Shown one piece after another: positions 16,813 through 25,400 of a stretch of DNA of 31,419 nucleotides. Where the stretch lies: contig CAZVCJ010000033.1 of the NCBI GenBank assembly GCA_964625745.1, positions 1 through 31,419 of the forward strand. Reading direction: 5' to 3'. The notes beneath the pieces were generated by a model. The model searched no databases and was not told the DNA's origin. It worked only from the letters and a program-made list of their open reading frames with translations. Made by a program: the position numbers and the translations under genes. Source of the DNA: CAZVCJ01 sp964625745. Its GTDB lineage: Bacteria > Chloroflexota > Anaerolineae > VGOG01. The stretch's first letter is position 1, and each line of letters opens with the position of its first letter.

Positions 16813-17607
16813 ATGAATATCTTTGTGCGGGAACTGAAGGCAAACCTGAGATCGCTGCTCATCTGGGGCGGCATTGTGATCTTGTTCATGATGATAGCAA
16901 TGGCCAAGTTTTCCGCCTACGAGGGCAACCCGGAGATGTTGGCGATATTGAACGATATGCCTCCAGCATTGATGTCGGCACTCAATATGCAAGCCTTTAA
17001 CCTGACCACGATCAGCGGCTTTTTCGGGGTGATGTTCACCTACTTTGCGCTCATCCTGTCCATTGCGGCGGCCATGTGGGGCAGCGACATTATTTCAAAA
17101 GAAGAGCGGGACAAAACCGTCGAGTTTTCGCTGACCCTGCCGGTGACCCGCAGCCGCCTGGTGACCGCCAAAACCCTGGCGGCGCTTGTCAATTGCATTG
17201 GCTTGCTGCTCATCACCTGGGGCGCTTCTCTCGTCAGCGCGGCCCAATATCAGCCTGACAGCGAATTTTATAGATTTCTGCGCTTGTGTATGCTGGCGCT
17301 GTTCATCATGCAGTTGACATTTCTGGCCATCGGCATCTTCCTGGGCTGCGCCATGAAACAGTACAGACGGGCCAGTTCGGTGGCGGTATCCCTGTTGCTG
17401 GGAACCTATTTCCTCTCTGTCATTTCTAGTTTGGACAAAGACTTGGAGTTCCTCAAATATCTTTCTCCCTTCAAGTATTTCGATGCGGGTATGCTGCTGC
17501 GCGAGTCAAGGATTGATCTGGGCTTCGTATCGCTGTCGCTGGCGATCATTTTGGTGAGCATGGTGGGCGCATATCTGACGTATGCCAGGAGGGACCTGTA
17601 CATTTAG
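16813..17607 (+). CDS. ABC-2 type permease, second subunit
   Basis: A 264-residue membrane protein with six predicted TM segments, a paralogue of the preceding permease (both begin MNIF, with LRS near residue 13). The loop SKEERDKTVEFSLTLPVTRSRLVTAK is the equivalent ATPase-contacting segment. GAGGAGG and AGGAG stand before ATG 16813. With the ATPase at 15051 it would form an A2BC exporter. The 70-bp gap from the first permease holds the palindromic repeat. Confidence 0.87.
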   Translation: MNIFVRELKANLRSLLIWGGIVILFMMIAMAKFSAYEGNPEMLAILNDMPPALMSALNMQAFNLTTISGFFGVMFTYFALILSIAAAMWGSDIISKEERDKTVEFSLTLPVTRSRLVTAKTLAALVNCIGLLLITWGASLVSAAQYQPDSEFYRFLRLCMLALFIMQLTFLAIGIFLGCAMKQYRRASSVAVSLLLGTYFLSVISSLDKDLEFLKYLSPFKYFDAGMLLRESRIDLGFVSLSLAIILVSMVGAYLTYARRDLYI

Positions 17608-17810
17608 CTACCTGACACTTTGTTCGTTGAAGTCGCGCCGAATAAGTCAAATTCACTTTTTGTGGGATCCTCCCCTCGTGTACATGGGGGGAGATCGATA
17701 AACATAAGCCTTGCCCTTGTTGTTTTTGCCCCTTCCCCTCGCAACAGGTGCGGCGGTCTGGCGTGTATCGGCGATCACCTCACCGTTGAAAACGGCCTTC
17801 ACATGCTGCG
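17608..17810. other. Gap without a convincing gene
   Basis: It contains open frames on both strands. The minus-strand one (17653-17931) includes VKAVFNGEVIADTRQ, which looks protein-like, but neither end is. It may be debris of another gene. The boundary at about 17811 marks where the histidine kinase sequence begins abruptly. Confidence 0.3.
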
Positions 17811-17929
17811 CTCGTGAGTTACACGACACGCTGGCCCATTCATTGAGCGCGCTGACCGTGCAACTGGAGGCCCTCCGCACCCTGCTGACCCACGATCCCG
17901 CAGCGGCCCAGGACGCATTGAACGGGGTC

Positions 17930-18031
17930 ACGACCCCATGCGCGTCAAGCTAAGACGGCAGCCTGCGGGAAAATGGTTGCTTGCCAGCTCCGCCGTGGCA
18001 TAAAGTGCCACGGCTACGAAGCTGCCATCCC
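17930..18031. repeat. Palindromic element inside the kinase pseudogene
   Basis: It contains GGGGTCACGACCCC at its left edge and GCCGTGGCA-TAAAG-TGCCACGGC, a perfect 9-bp stem extended by CAGCT/AGCTG. It is non-coding, probably a REP-like insertion. Confidence 0.55.
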
Positions 18032-18187
18032 GTAAATTTTGGGGGAGTCCTGGGAAAAGAGCATGGCCAGCGCCGGCCGAGTAGGAGCGAAGCGACGTAT
18101 CGAGGCCAAGCGGGTTCCCCATAGAGCCGCTCGCTTGATTTCGATACGCTTTGCTACTCAATCGGCGCTCGCTCCCCCAAGTTTTAC
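18032..18187. mobile_element. MITE-like element with terminal inverted repeats
   Basis: GTAAATTTTGGGGGAG (18032-18047) and CTCCCCCAAGTTTTAC (18172-18187) are inverted repeats matching at 14 of 16 positions. Inside, a second long inverted repeat (GAGTAG...AAGCG..TATCGA with its complement) nearly fills the 156 bp. There is no ORF. It lies in the kinase pseudogene and is adjacent to another palindromic element. Confidence 0.6.
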
Positions 18188-18366
18188 ATACGCCCGTGAC
18201 CGTGCGCCTGGCCTTTGGCAACAATCGGATTGACCTGGTGATCCGGGACGACGGCGTAGGCTTCGATCCCGCTACCGTGGACCCCGACCGCTACGGCCTG
18301 ACCGGGATACGAGAACGGGCAGCGATGATCGGCGCAACACTCAAGGTGCACAGTCGTCCTGGTGGC

Positions 18367-18520
18367 GGGGCCAGGATTTGGTGTTCGCTGGAGAGGTAAC
18401 GCAAAATGGGTCAAGCGGGAGGGCCAAGACGCCTCCCGCTTTTGCTTTTCGGACTGAGCATCGTAACTGGTGGTTGACCTGGAAGGGCTTCTGCTGTATA
18501 ATATCAAGCAACGATGAAGA
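18367..18520 (+). repeat. Terminator-promoter module, copy 4 (probable source copy)
   Basis: The left end is the kinase C-terminus GARIWCSLER-stop in its original setting. The terminator stem (18413-18422 with 18432-18441) and T-rich tail follow, then TTGACC (18474-18479), 17 bp and TATAAT (18497-18502). Because only this copy is continuous with recognisable kinase sequence upstream, it probably shows the ancestral arrangement from which copy 1 was duplicated. Confidence 0.8.
18474..18502 (+). promoter_or_regulatory. Consensus promoter for the DUF4258/YgiT pair
   Basis: TTGACC and TATAAT, 17-bp spacer. The leader of about 190 nt to ATG 18701 includes the cassette boundary GTTAGGC (18654-18660). 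Confidence 0.7.
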
Positions 18521-18700
18521 CCTGATCGGGGATCTCGACGGTCAAGGGTCCAGTTGTTCACGTGCGGTTGTCGTATCATTTGGCAGACCTCCTGCGGAAT
18601 TGGGGATCTCTCCCTCACATTGCTATAGGTACCTGCCATATGGCGCAACTATAGTTAGGCCACCTGTCGTTGCACAGAGGAAGGTTAGAGAACACGAATC

Positions 18701-19012
18701 ATGAGCGATGTTCTGGTGCGCATCAAACGGGCGGTGCTGGCGGGGCGTTATGTCTTCAGCGAGAAGGCCCGTCTGGAGATGGAAGCGGACAGCCTTACGG
18801 AACTCGACGTGGCTGAGTCCATCCTCAATGCCGTCGCGATTTACAAGAGGCTACGTTCGCGCAGTCCATTTCGCAAAGGAGCCACCGAGTACCTGTACGT
18901 TATTCAAAGCACGAACCTGGATGGACTGATGATCTACACCAAGGGTAAGCTCGTGCGCGAAGCGGAGGTGGAGACGTACTATTTCCTCATCTCTTCCAAG
19001 AAGGCTTTCTGA
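18701..19012 (+). CDS. DUF4258/MqsR-like toxin
   Basis: A 103-residue protein: VRIKRAVLAGRYVFSEKARL, then ESILNAVAIYKRLRSRSPFR and YLYVIQSTNLDGLMIYTKGK. This is the compact RelE/MqsR-like arrangement of DUF4258 proteins, which are usually encoded just before a YgiT-type zinc-finger antitoxin, as here. The toxin-first order is the same as in mqsRA. The family is expected to be an mRNA interferase. The pair lies in a cassette with complementary ends, GTTAGGCCACC at 18654 and GGTGGCCTAAC ending at 19347. Confidence 0.75.
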   Translation: MSDVLVRIKRAVLAGRYVFSEKARLEMEADSLTELDVAESILNAVAIYKRLRSRSPFRKGATEYLYVIQSTNLDGLMIYTKGKLVREAEVETYYFLISSKKAF

Positions 19013-19027
19013 CGGGAGCGGAGTACC

Positions 19028-19267
19028 ATGATCAAGATTACAGTCTGCCCGTCTTGCGGCGGGGGCAACATCAAGAAAGTACGACAAGACTGGACTGGCG
19101 AGTTTCACGGTCAGCTCTATACTGTCCCAGACCTGGAGTTCTACGAATGCCCGGATTGTGGGGAGCGGATTTACGACCGTGAGGCCATGTGGAAGATCGA
19201 AGCCTATTCTCCAGCATTTGTCCGGATGCGCGTGGGGGCACAGGTTTGTATAGCGACTAATGCCTGA
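19028..19267 (+). CDS. YgiT-type zinc-finger antitoxin
   Basis: A 79-residue protein with CPSCGGGNIKK and YECPDCGERIYDREAMWKIE, the two CxxC knuckles of the YgiT (MqsA N-terminal) zinc-binding domain. GGAGCGGAG precedes ATG 19028, 15 bp after the toxin stop. It lacks the C-terminal helix-turn-helix of full-length MqsA. It should bind and neutralise the upstream DUF4258 protein; autoregulation is less certain without the HTH. The final dozen residues look unusual and may be shaped by recombination near the cassette end. Confidence 0.78.
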   Translation: MIKITVCPSCGGGNIKKVRQDWTGEFHGQLYTVPDLEFYECPDCGERIYDREAMWKIEAYSPAFVRMRVGAQVCIATNA

Positions 19268-19340
19268 TGAGGTCAGACAAACCCAAGCGCAGGCAGTCTT
19301 GTGTGTGGGAGACCATTTCTGTGCCAACAGAAATGGGGTG

Positions 19341-19472
19341 GCCTAACATTGTGTGGAGCCGACGCCCACCCTTGCGTTTTTTTCAGGGTAGTCGGGCCTG
19401 CGGTGGTATCGGTGATTCTGGCGTGCCGTGCCAGCGGGGGCGGGTGGGCACGGCTCACGCTGACCGTTAGGC
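19341..19472 (+). repeat. attC recombination site 5
   Basis: GCCTAAC (19341-19347) and GTTAGGC (19466-19472) are exact core sites 132 bp apart. The left arm GTGTGGAGCCGACGCCCACCC matches the reverse complement of the right arm, GCGTGAGCCGTGCCCACCC. This is the best-paired uninterrupted site in the window. Confidence 0.88.
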
Positions 19473-19527
19473 AGCCGAGGCACCATCACCTTCTCGCCCC
19501 CTAGTTCCAGAACGGAGTGCACACATT

Positions 19528-19710
19528 ATGAATATCGGTCTGAGCGAGCTTCTTGTCGTCATCTTGAATCTGGCCCTCCTCCTGGCCATTCCCGTCATAG
19601 TGATCCTTTCCGCAGTTCTCCTCTTGCACCGCATTCGCGATCTCGAAGCGCGCGTTGCAAAACTCGAGGACGCAAAGGAAAAGGGAAGTCCACCCGGAAG
19701 GCACAAATAG
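19528..19710 (+). CDS. Small membrane protein with coiled-coil tail
   Basis: A 60-residue protein: one hydrophobic helix (about 7-33, ELLVVILNLALLLAIPVIVI), then a charged heptad-like segment, HRIRDLEARVAKLEDAKEK. GGAG lies upstream of ATG 19528. The cassette ends are complementary over 14 nt (GTTAGGCAGCCGAG at 19466; CTCGGCTGCCTAAC ending at 19746), the clearest such match here. No family recognised. Confidence 0.65.
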   Translation: MNIGLSELLVVILNLALLLAIPVIVILSAVLLLHRIRDLEARVAKLEDAKEKGSPPGRHK

Positions 19711-19739
19711 GCTTTCGCCCTTGATATATTCTCTCGGCT

Positions 19740-19746
19740 GCCTAAC
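19740..19746 (+). repeat. Left core of attC site 6, right half lost
   Basis: GCCTAAC is followed after 8 nt by the intron-like element B. No matching right arm follows, so the site is incomplete. Confidence 0.7.
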
Positions 19747-19754
19747 ACCGCGTG

Positions 19755-19933
19755 GTGTGTCCTGAAAGCTGTCAACGGCTAGCCGCGGTGCAAGTCCGGT
19801 CGTGGTAACTGCCAGGGGGCCACGTAGCAGGCAACCAGTGAGGTCTCACAGGGTCAGTGGCCCACAACCATCGTAATCGCTGAAAGTACGGTTCGAGGTG
19901 GTAGGGGATGGAAACCGGGATATGGTAGAGGTA
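19755..19933 (+). mobile_element. Group II intron-like element, copy B, 3'-truncated
   Basis: It begins GTGTGTCCTGAAAGC and is collinear with copies A and C through GGTAGAGGTA, then stops at 19933, directly before the ATG of the next gene. About 75 nt of the 3' part are missing. Compared with A and C it lacks a short insert around TTCGACAGGCTC, and its stem CGTGG/CCACG differs from CGTGAC/GTCACG in a compensatory way. Confidence 0.6.
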
Positions 19934-20572
19934 ATGAAACTTACTATCTTTGGCGCAACTGGCGCTACAGGCAAGCAACTCATTGAGCAGGCGCTTGCCG
20001 CAGGAAACCAGGTGGTTGCCTTCGCTCGCAACCCATCAAAAATCGGCGCGAGTCATGAGCATCTGACGATTGTGCAGGGCGAATTAGCCGACACAGCGGC
20101 AATTGAGCGCGCAGTCAGCGGCGCGGATGCGGTCATCAGTGTGCTGGGCCCTCGCCCGCGAGAAGACATCAACAGTAAGCCGCTTACGCAAGGGATGCAA
20201 AACATCCTGGCAGCCATGCAGAAAACCAACGTGCGCCGCCTGATTATTTCATCCACCCCGAGCGCCAGTGACCCAAACGACTTGCCTGATTTTAAATTCA
20301 AGGTTTTGGTTGCCATTGTCAAATCCGCAATGCGCCCTGCTTATGAAGAAATCGTTAGCGTTGCGCGGATTGTGCGCGAGTCCGATACCGATTGGACTAT
20401 CGTGCGTGTGTCGCTGCTTAACAACCACCCCGGCTCGGGGAGAATCAGAGCCGGTTATTTGGGCAAAAAACAGGTCGGGACAAATATTTCCCGTGCAGAT
20501 TTGGCGGCGTTCATGCTCAGGCAGGTAGAGGATACAACCTATCTGCGGCAAGCTCCCGCCATCAGCAATTGA
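19934..20572 (+). CDS. NAD(P)-binding atypical SDR protein
   Basis: A 212-residue NAD(P)H-binding oxidoreductase of the NmrA/YwnB-like group. The Rossmann motif TIFGATGATGKQLIEQAL is at the N-terminus, followed by VVAFARNPSK and, later, RRLIISSTPSAS. I chose ATG 19934 because the longer frame from 19898 would start inside intron-like element B. The ribosome site is poor (GAGG only 2 nt upstream), so expression may rely on sequence brought by that element. It is 11 bp upstream of the glycosyltransferase gene and likely co-transcribed with it. Confidence 0.8.
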   Translation: MKLTIFGATGATGKQLIEQALAAGNQVVAFARNPSKIGASHEHLTIVQGELADTAAIERAVSGADAVISVLGPRPREDINSKPLTQGMQNILAAMQKTNVRRLIISSTPSASDPNDLPDFKFKVLVAIVKSAMRPAYEEIVSVARIVRESDTDWTIVRVSLLNNHPGSGRIRAGYLGKKQVGTNISRADLAAFMLRQVEDTTYLRQAPAISN

Positions 20573-20583
20573 CAACAACTTCC

Positions 20584-22014
20584 ATGAAAATCACCATCCT
20601 CACCTATGGCACACGCGGCGATGTGCAGCCTTTTGTTGCCCTCGCGCTCGGGCTGCAAAAAGCCGGGCACAGCGTGCGCCTCGCCGCCCCGTATCGTTTT
20701 GCCGATTTTGCCGCCCATTACAGTATCCCCTTCGCACCTCTGCCGGGCGACCCAGAAGAGATAAGCGCCCTCGCCAACAACGTCCGCCATGATGTGTTTG
20801 GCGCAGTCAAATCCGTGGCCGAATACGTCTTCTCGATCGCTCCCCCGGTCCTCCACGCCGCCCTTGCCGCCTGCGACGATGCCGACCTCATCGTCCACTC
20901 GTTTTTCTTCACCACTATTGCGAATTCGCTGGCGCGCGCCCGCGACATCCCAGATGTCTCTGTGCAGCTTCTTCCCATGTTCATGCCCACGCGGGCCTAT
21001 CCGATGGTTGCACTGCCCAACGTACCGCCCGGCGCGCTGAGTTACTTTACCCACTGGCTGACCACACAGGTTTTCCGATACGCTGTACAGGTAGGATTGA
21101 GACGACTGCGTCGCGCCGAGCCGGAAACTTTCAACCTGAAGCTAACCTGGCCCTTCGAAACCTCCCAGCCAGTTCAGACGCCCCTTCTCTTTGCCTATAG
21201 TCCGACCATTCTTCCTCAACCCGACGACTGGAAAGCACCCCACATTCACATCACCGGCTACTTTTTTCTCGAAGTCCCTGAAACGTACCGACCGCCGCAG
21301 GAACTTCTGGACTTCCTCGCCGCCGGGGATGCCCCAGTTGGCGTGACGTTTGGGAGCATGGTCAACCGTGAATCCGAGCGGATAGATACTCTTGTGCGCG
21401 CTGCCCTCGCCCAGACGCGCCAGCGTGGTATCATCCTCACCGGCTGGGGTGGGAGAAAACCCGCCGAATGCACTGATGATCTGTTCTATATCGACGCTGT
21501 GCCGCACGACTGGCTTTTTCCCCATTGCAAATCTGTCATCCATCACGGCGGAGTGGGGACGACAGCCGCCAGTCTGCGCGCCGGGATTCCCACCATCACC
21601 GTCCCTCACGCCATAGACCAGTCGTTTTGGGGGAAGCGTGTCGCGGCGATTGGGGCAGGCCCGGCGCCCATTGATTTGGCACATCTATCCGTGGAGACGT
21701 TAGCCGCCGCTTTCGCTCAAGCAAATAATCCCGCCCTTCGAGCGCGCGCCCACGAGTTGGGACGTCTGATCCGCACCGAAGATGGTGTCGGAGAAGCAGT
21801 ACGCCTTATCGAACAGCATGCCGCTGGCCCGGCACTACCGAAATCGGCCGGACGCTCCTTGTCTCTAATTATGATGACGGCGGCAACGCCGCCGAACAAC
21901 TGTTTGGTGTGTCCTGAAAGCTGCCAACGGCTAGCCGGTGGAAGTCCGGTCGTGACTTCGACAGGCTCAGTCCAGGGGCAACTGCCAGGGGGTCACGTAG
22001 CAGGCAACCAGTGA
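20584..22014 (+). CDS. UGT-like glycosyltransferase (MGT/GT1), C-terminus fused to an element
   Basis: The N-terminal domain begins MKITILTYGTRGDVQPFVAL, typical of GT1 enzymes related to sterol glucosyltransferases and macrolide glycosyltransferases. The C-terminal donor site has VPHDWLFPHCKSVIHHGGVG and GIPTITVPHAIDQSFWGKRV. ATG 20584 is preferred over 20569. The normal end of the fold is near VRLIEQHA (about 21820); after that the frame runs through the attC core and about 108 bp into element C, adding some 37 residues of element origin. The extension probably does not fold but may affect stability. Confidence 0.85.
   Translation: MKITILTYGTRGDVQPFVALALGLQKAGHSVRLAAPYRFADFAAHYSIPFAPLPGDPEEISALANNVRHDVFGAVKSVAEYVFSIAPPVLHAALAACDDADLIVHSFFFTTIANSLARARDIPDVSVQLLPMFMPTRAYPMVALPNVPPGALSYFTHWLTTQVFRYAVQVGLRRLRRAEPETFNLKLTWPFETSQPVQTPLLFAYSPTILPQPDDWKAPHIHITGYFFLEVPETYRPPQELLDFLAAGDAPVGVTFGSMVNRESERIDTLVRAALAQTRQRGIILTGWGGRKPAECTDDLFYIDAVPHDWLFPHCKSVIHHGGVGTTAASLRAGIPTITVPHAIDQSFWGKRVAAIGAGPAPIDLAHLSVETLAAAFAQANNPALRARAHELGRLIRTEDGVGEAVRLIEQHAAGPALPKSAGRSLSLIMMTAATPPNNCLVCPESCQRLAGGSPVVTSTGSVQGQLPGGHVAGNQ
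21891..21897 (+). repeat. Left core of attC site 7, split by an insertion
   Basis: GCCGAAC is one mismatch from RYYYAAC. Nine nt later, element C begins. It lies within the open frame of the glycosyltransferase. Confidence 0.55.
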
Positions 22015-22183
22015 GGTCTCACAGGGTCGGTGACCCACAACCATTGTAATCGCTGAAAGTACGGTTCAATGTGGCAGGGGATCGAAACCGGGATAGGGTA
22101 GAGGTACTGAGGCACTCTCAGAGGAAACGGAGAGCAAACTGGGCTGCCCCACCTGAGTTCCAGGCGCCATCCCCTGACCCTAC
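21907..22183 (+). mobile_element. ORF-less group II intron-like element, copy C, inside attC
   Basis: A 277-nt insertion, GTGTG to CTAC, collinear over its full length with copy A. The same order of complementary blocks is present (GGGGAT, GGTAGAG, CCATCCCC, CCCTACC), and GTGAGGTCTCAC and GGGTCGGTGACCC form perfect local hairpins. Excision joins AACTGTTTG to CAGCGGACGGCC and produces a well-paired 58-bp attC, which fixes both boundaries. Confidence 0.68.
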
Positions 22184-22225
22184 CAGCGGACGGCCTACGG
22201 CCGCCGCTGATCTGTGCCGTTGGTG
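22184..22225 (+). repeat. Right part of attC site 7
   Basis: CAGCGGACGGCC-TAC-GGCCGCCGCTG forms a hairpin with a single unpaired base, the typical asymmetric feature of attC. The right core is GTTGGTG (22219-22225), a near match to GTTRRRY. Confidence 0.6.
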
Positions 22226-22254
22226 CGCCAGAGGCACTCCGGATTGGAGAAAGC

Positions 22255-22347
22255 ATGTCTACTGTTGGCTTATCTGGCAAAATCGCGCTGGTGACAGGTT
22301 CTAGCCGAGGGATTGGATGTGCTGATGCTGGCTATCTTTGCTGTTGA
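22255..22347 (+). pseudogene. SDR dehydrogenase remnant
   Basis: ATG 22255 opens a frame, MSTVGLSGKIALVTGSSRGI followed by G, exactly the first strand and the TGxxxGIG cofactor loop of a classical short-chain dehydrogenase. Recognisable sequence then ends and a stop comes ten codons later. The gene lost everything after residue 21. It lies right behind attC site 7 in the position of a cassette gene. Confidence 0.65.
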
Positions 22348-22453
22348 GGAGTCTATCAGTTCAGTGTTGATGATAATCTTCGATGATGCGTAAAGAACAC
22401 CAGCGCAAGGTTGGAGTATTATGCGGATTGATCCTCAATTAGGAGGTTCCGAA
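22348..22453. other. Gap upstream of the protease gene
   Basis: No gene and no convincing promoter. AGGAGGT at 22441-22447 is the ribosome site for GTG 22454. Confidence 0.5.
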
Positions 22454-25400
22454 GTGAGTAAACATACGACGTTCTTCTGCTCGTTGATCGTGGGGGCTGT
22501 TTTGCTGAGCCTGATGATCCTGCCCACGCGGGCAGCCACGCAGACCCCTGGGGAGCCTGAGCCCAGGGAGGAAGCTGCCCCTCCCGTTCGCCTGCCTGCA
22601 CCTGTACCTGAAGACGGCTTGCAGACGACGGCAGAGAAACTCAGAGCTACGGCCCACAAAGAGGGCGCCATGCCGCTGATTGTCGGGGTGAAGACGGAGG
22701 TGCCTTTTGTGCCTGAAGGAAAGCGGGCGGCTCCCCAATCTGTGCAGCGGCAACGACAGGCCATCAATACAGCCCAGGAAACGCTGCTCGATAGCCTGTC
22801 GAGCTTTTCGATCTCCATCAACGCTCGCTACAAGTATATCCCCTACGTCGCTTTGACCGTGGACGGGGCTGGCCTGGAGGCTCTGCTGGATTCGCCACTG
22901 GTGGCCGGTGTTTACGAGGACGGTCTTGATGCGCCGCTGCTCGATAGCAGCGTTCCCATCATCGGCGCAGACGACGTCTGGGCCGCAGGCTACGACGGCA
23001 GCGATTGGGCCGTGGCCGTGCTGGATACCGGCATCCAGTGGGACCACGAGTTCTTCGGCGGGATCTCCGCCAGCCGCGTGATCACTGAGGCGTGTTACTC
23101 GAGAGGGGAGGATTGGTATAATCCAGGCACAAAAGGCTCGCTCTGCGCCCCGGAACCGCACGCGGCGGATGCCACCGTCCCCCTGTGTTGGCATGGGGCG
23201 AGTAACATCTGCTCGCACGGTACGCACGTGGCAGGCATCGCCGCTGGAAGTCACGCCAGCGCCACCGTCGCCTACGACGGCGTCGCCCCGGGCGCGGACA
23301 TCATCGCCATCCAGGTCTTCAGCTATTTCGAGGATGAAAACGACGTCTTGAGCTGGACATCGGATCAAATGCTGGCCCTGGAACGTGTGTATGACATGAG
23401 CTTCAGCTATGACATCGCTGCGGTCAACATGAGCCTGGGCGGAGAGCACTACACCAACTACTGTGATTCTGATCCCCGCAAGGCCGCCATTGACAACCTG
23501 CGTTCGGTGGGGATCGCCACCGTCATCGCTTCAGGAAACGAGTCCTATACCGACGGCGTTAGCGCGCCCGCCTGTATCTCGTCGGCGGTCGCCGTCGGGG
23601 GCACCCAGGACGACGACACGCTCATTCCGTGGTCCAACAGCAGTGAGATGGTGCACCTGCTGGCGCCTGGCGAGGGCGTGAACTCCTCCATCCCCGACAA
23701 CGCCTATGCTGCGAAAAGCGGCACCTCGATGTCAACACCCCACGTCGCCGGCGCCTGGGCGTTGCTCAAGCAGGCCGATCCCGCGGCCACGGTGGATGAG
23801 ATCCTGGCCGTGTTGCAGGATACTGGCGTGCCCGTCACCGATGCCCGTAACGGCATCACCAGGTCGCGCATCCAGGTGGACGCGGCCCTGCCCTACATGA
23901 CGGGGGGATTCCTGAGCGGCACCGTGAAGGAGGACGCGGCTGGCTATCCCCCCATCGCTGGCGCCATCGTCCGCGCCAGCAACCCGACCTACACCTTGCA
24001 GACCACGACCGACGCCAGCGGCGCGTACCACCTGTGTGCTCCTGTCGGGGCGTACACTGTTACGGCAGTGGCCTATGGCTATCAACCTGCAACTGTGACC
24101 GGGTTGCCCGTTTCATCCGGCGCTACTACGACACAGGACCTCACCCTCACCGCCTACACCAACTACTACACCGTCTCTGGTGTCATCAGCGACGCTAACA
24201 CCGGCTGGCCGCTGTACGCCAGCATCACGGTTGATGGCGACCCCTTTGGCCCGCCCGAAGGCATCTTCTGGAACGACCCGGTGACGGGCTACTACAGCAT
24301 GACCCTCGTCGAGGGCACAACCTACGCCTTTGGCCTGAACGCCTGGGTGGCTGGTTACGTCCCCGCCACTCGCACCGTTGGGCCGCTGACGACGGATATC
24401 CCCCAGGATGTCGCGCTGGACGTTGACGCGGTGGCGTGCACTGCGCCGGGGTACACGATGACAGTGAGCGCCCTCCTCCTCGGCGAGGACTTTGAGACCT
24501 GGCCGCTGTGCAGTTGGATCTTTGTGGATAACACCGGCAGTGGTTGTTTCTGGTACGGCGACGATGACCTGGAAGACGACTCTGAAGGCAACCTCACAGG
24601 CGGCTCCGGCAACTTCGCCGACGCCGACAGCGACAACTGTGGCAGGCAGAGTATGGACACCGAGTTGATATCGCCGCCCCTCGATGCTTCGACCTACGGG
24701 GTTATCCTGGTTGATTTTTCGTACCACAAGGGCTACGGCAGCGACGCTGCCGATGTGGATCTCTTCGACGGCGCCAACTGGAACACGATCTGGACGGCCC
24801 CTAACAACACCGGCGGCCGGGCTAGGGCAAAAGGTCCCAGCTCCGCAGCCGGTGCCAGGGTCCGCTTCCATTACTACGATGCTTTCTGGGAATGGTGGTG
24901 GCAGGTAGACGAGGTGCGCATCAGTGGCGCGACCTGCGTCCCGCTCGCAGGCGGTGGCCTGGTCGTCGGCAACGTCTACGATAACAACACCGGCTATGGC
25001 CTGGACAGCGCGACTGTCAGCAACGAGAGCGGCTATTCGACCACGACGGGACCGACACCCGACCCGGCCGTGGACGAAGGGTTCTACACGCTGTTCTCAC
25101 CGCAGGGCTCGCACGTCTTTACCGCTACCAGGAGCGGCTACGTCTCGGACGTACAGACGCCAACCGTGTCCCTGAGCGGCGCCATCCGGCAGGACTTCTA
25201 CCTGGAAGCACCGGCCATAGAGGTGGCGCCATTTGGCCTGAGCGCCGTGCTGGGAGGAGCAGCGACCTCCGTGCAGACCTTGATCATCACCAACACGGGG
25301 ACTCTCGACCTGGACTGGGATATCAGCGAGGCCATTACCTGGGCCGGCGTCTCCCCTGTCAGGGGGACGATCGCGCCCGGCTTGGGGACTGGAGTTGACG

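Larger units (their letters stand above)
17811..18399 (+). pseudogene. NarL-family sensor histidine kinase, gutted
   Basis: The first fragment (17811 to about 17925) encodes ARELHDTLAHSLSALTVQLE, the HisKA_3 phosphoacceptor helix with the ELHDTLAH His motif. The last fragment (about 18190-18399) encodes VTVRLAFGNNRIDLVIRDDG, GVGFD and GLTGIRERA, the N, G1 and G2 regions of the HATPase domain. The N-terminal sensor and roughly 110 central residues are missing. The centre is replaced by two palindromic elements (about 17930-18187), and frame is lost. It is the NarL/DegS type that would pair with the response regulator at 26900, but no functional kinase remains. Confidence 0.85.

Noticed and set aside
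17653..17931. Minus-strand frame with VKAVFNGEVIADTRQ
   Set aside because: A short protein-like stretch, but the N-terminal part is antisense to the histidine kinase helix and the C-terminus is low complexity. Could be gene debris; not enough to annotate.
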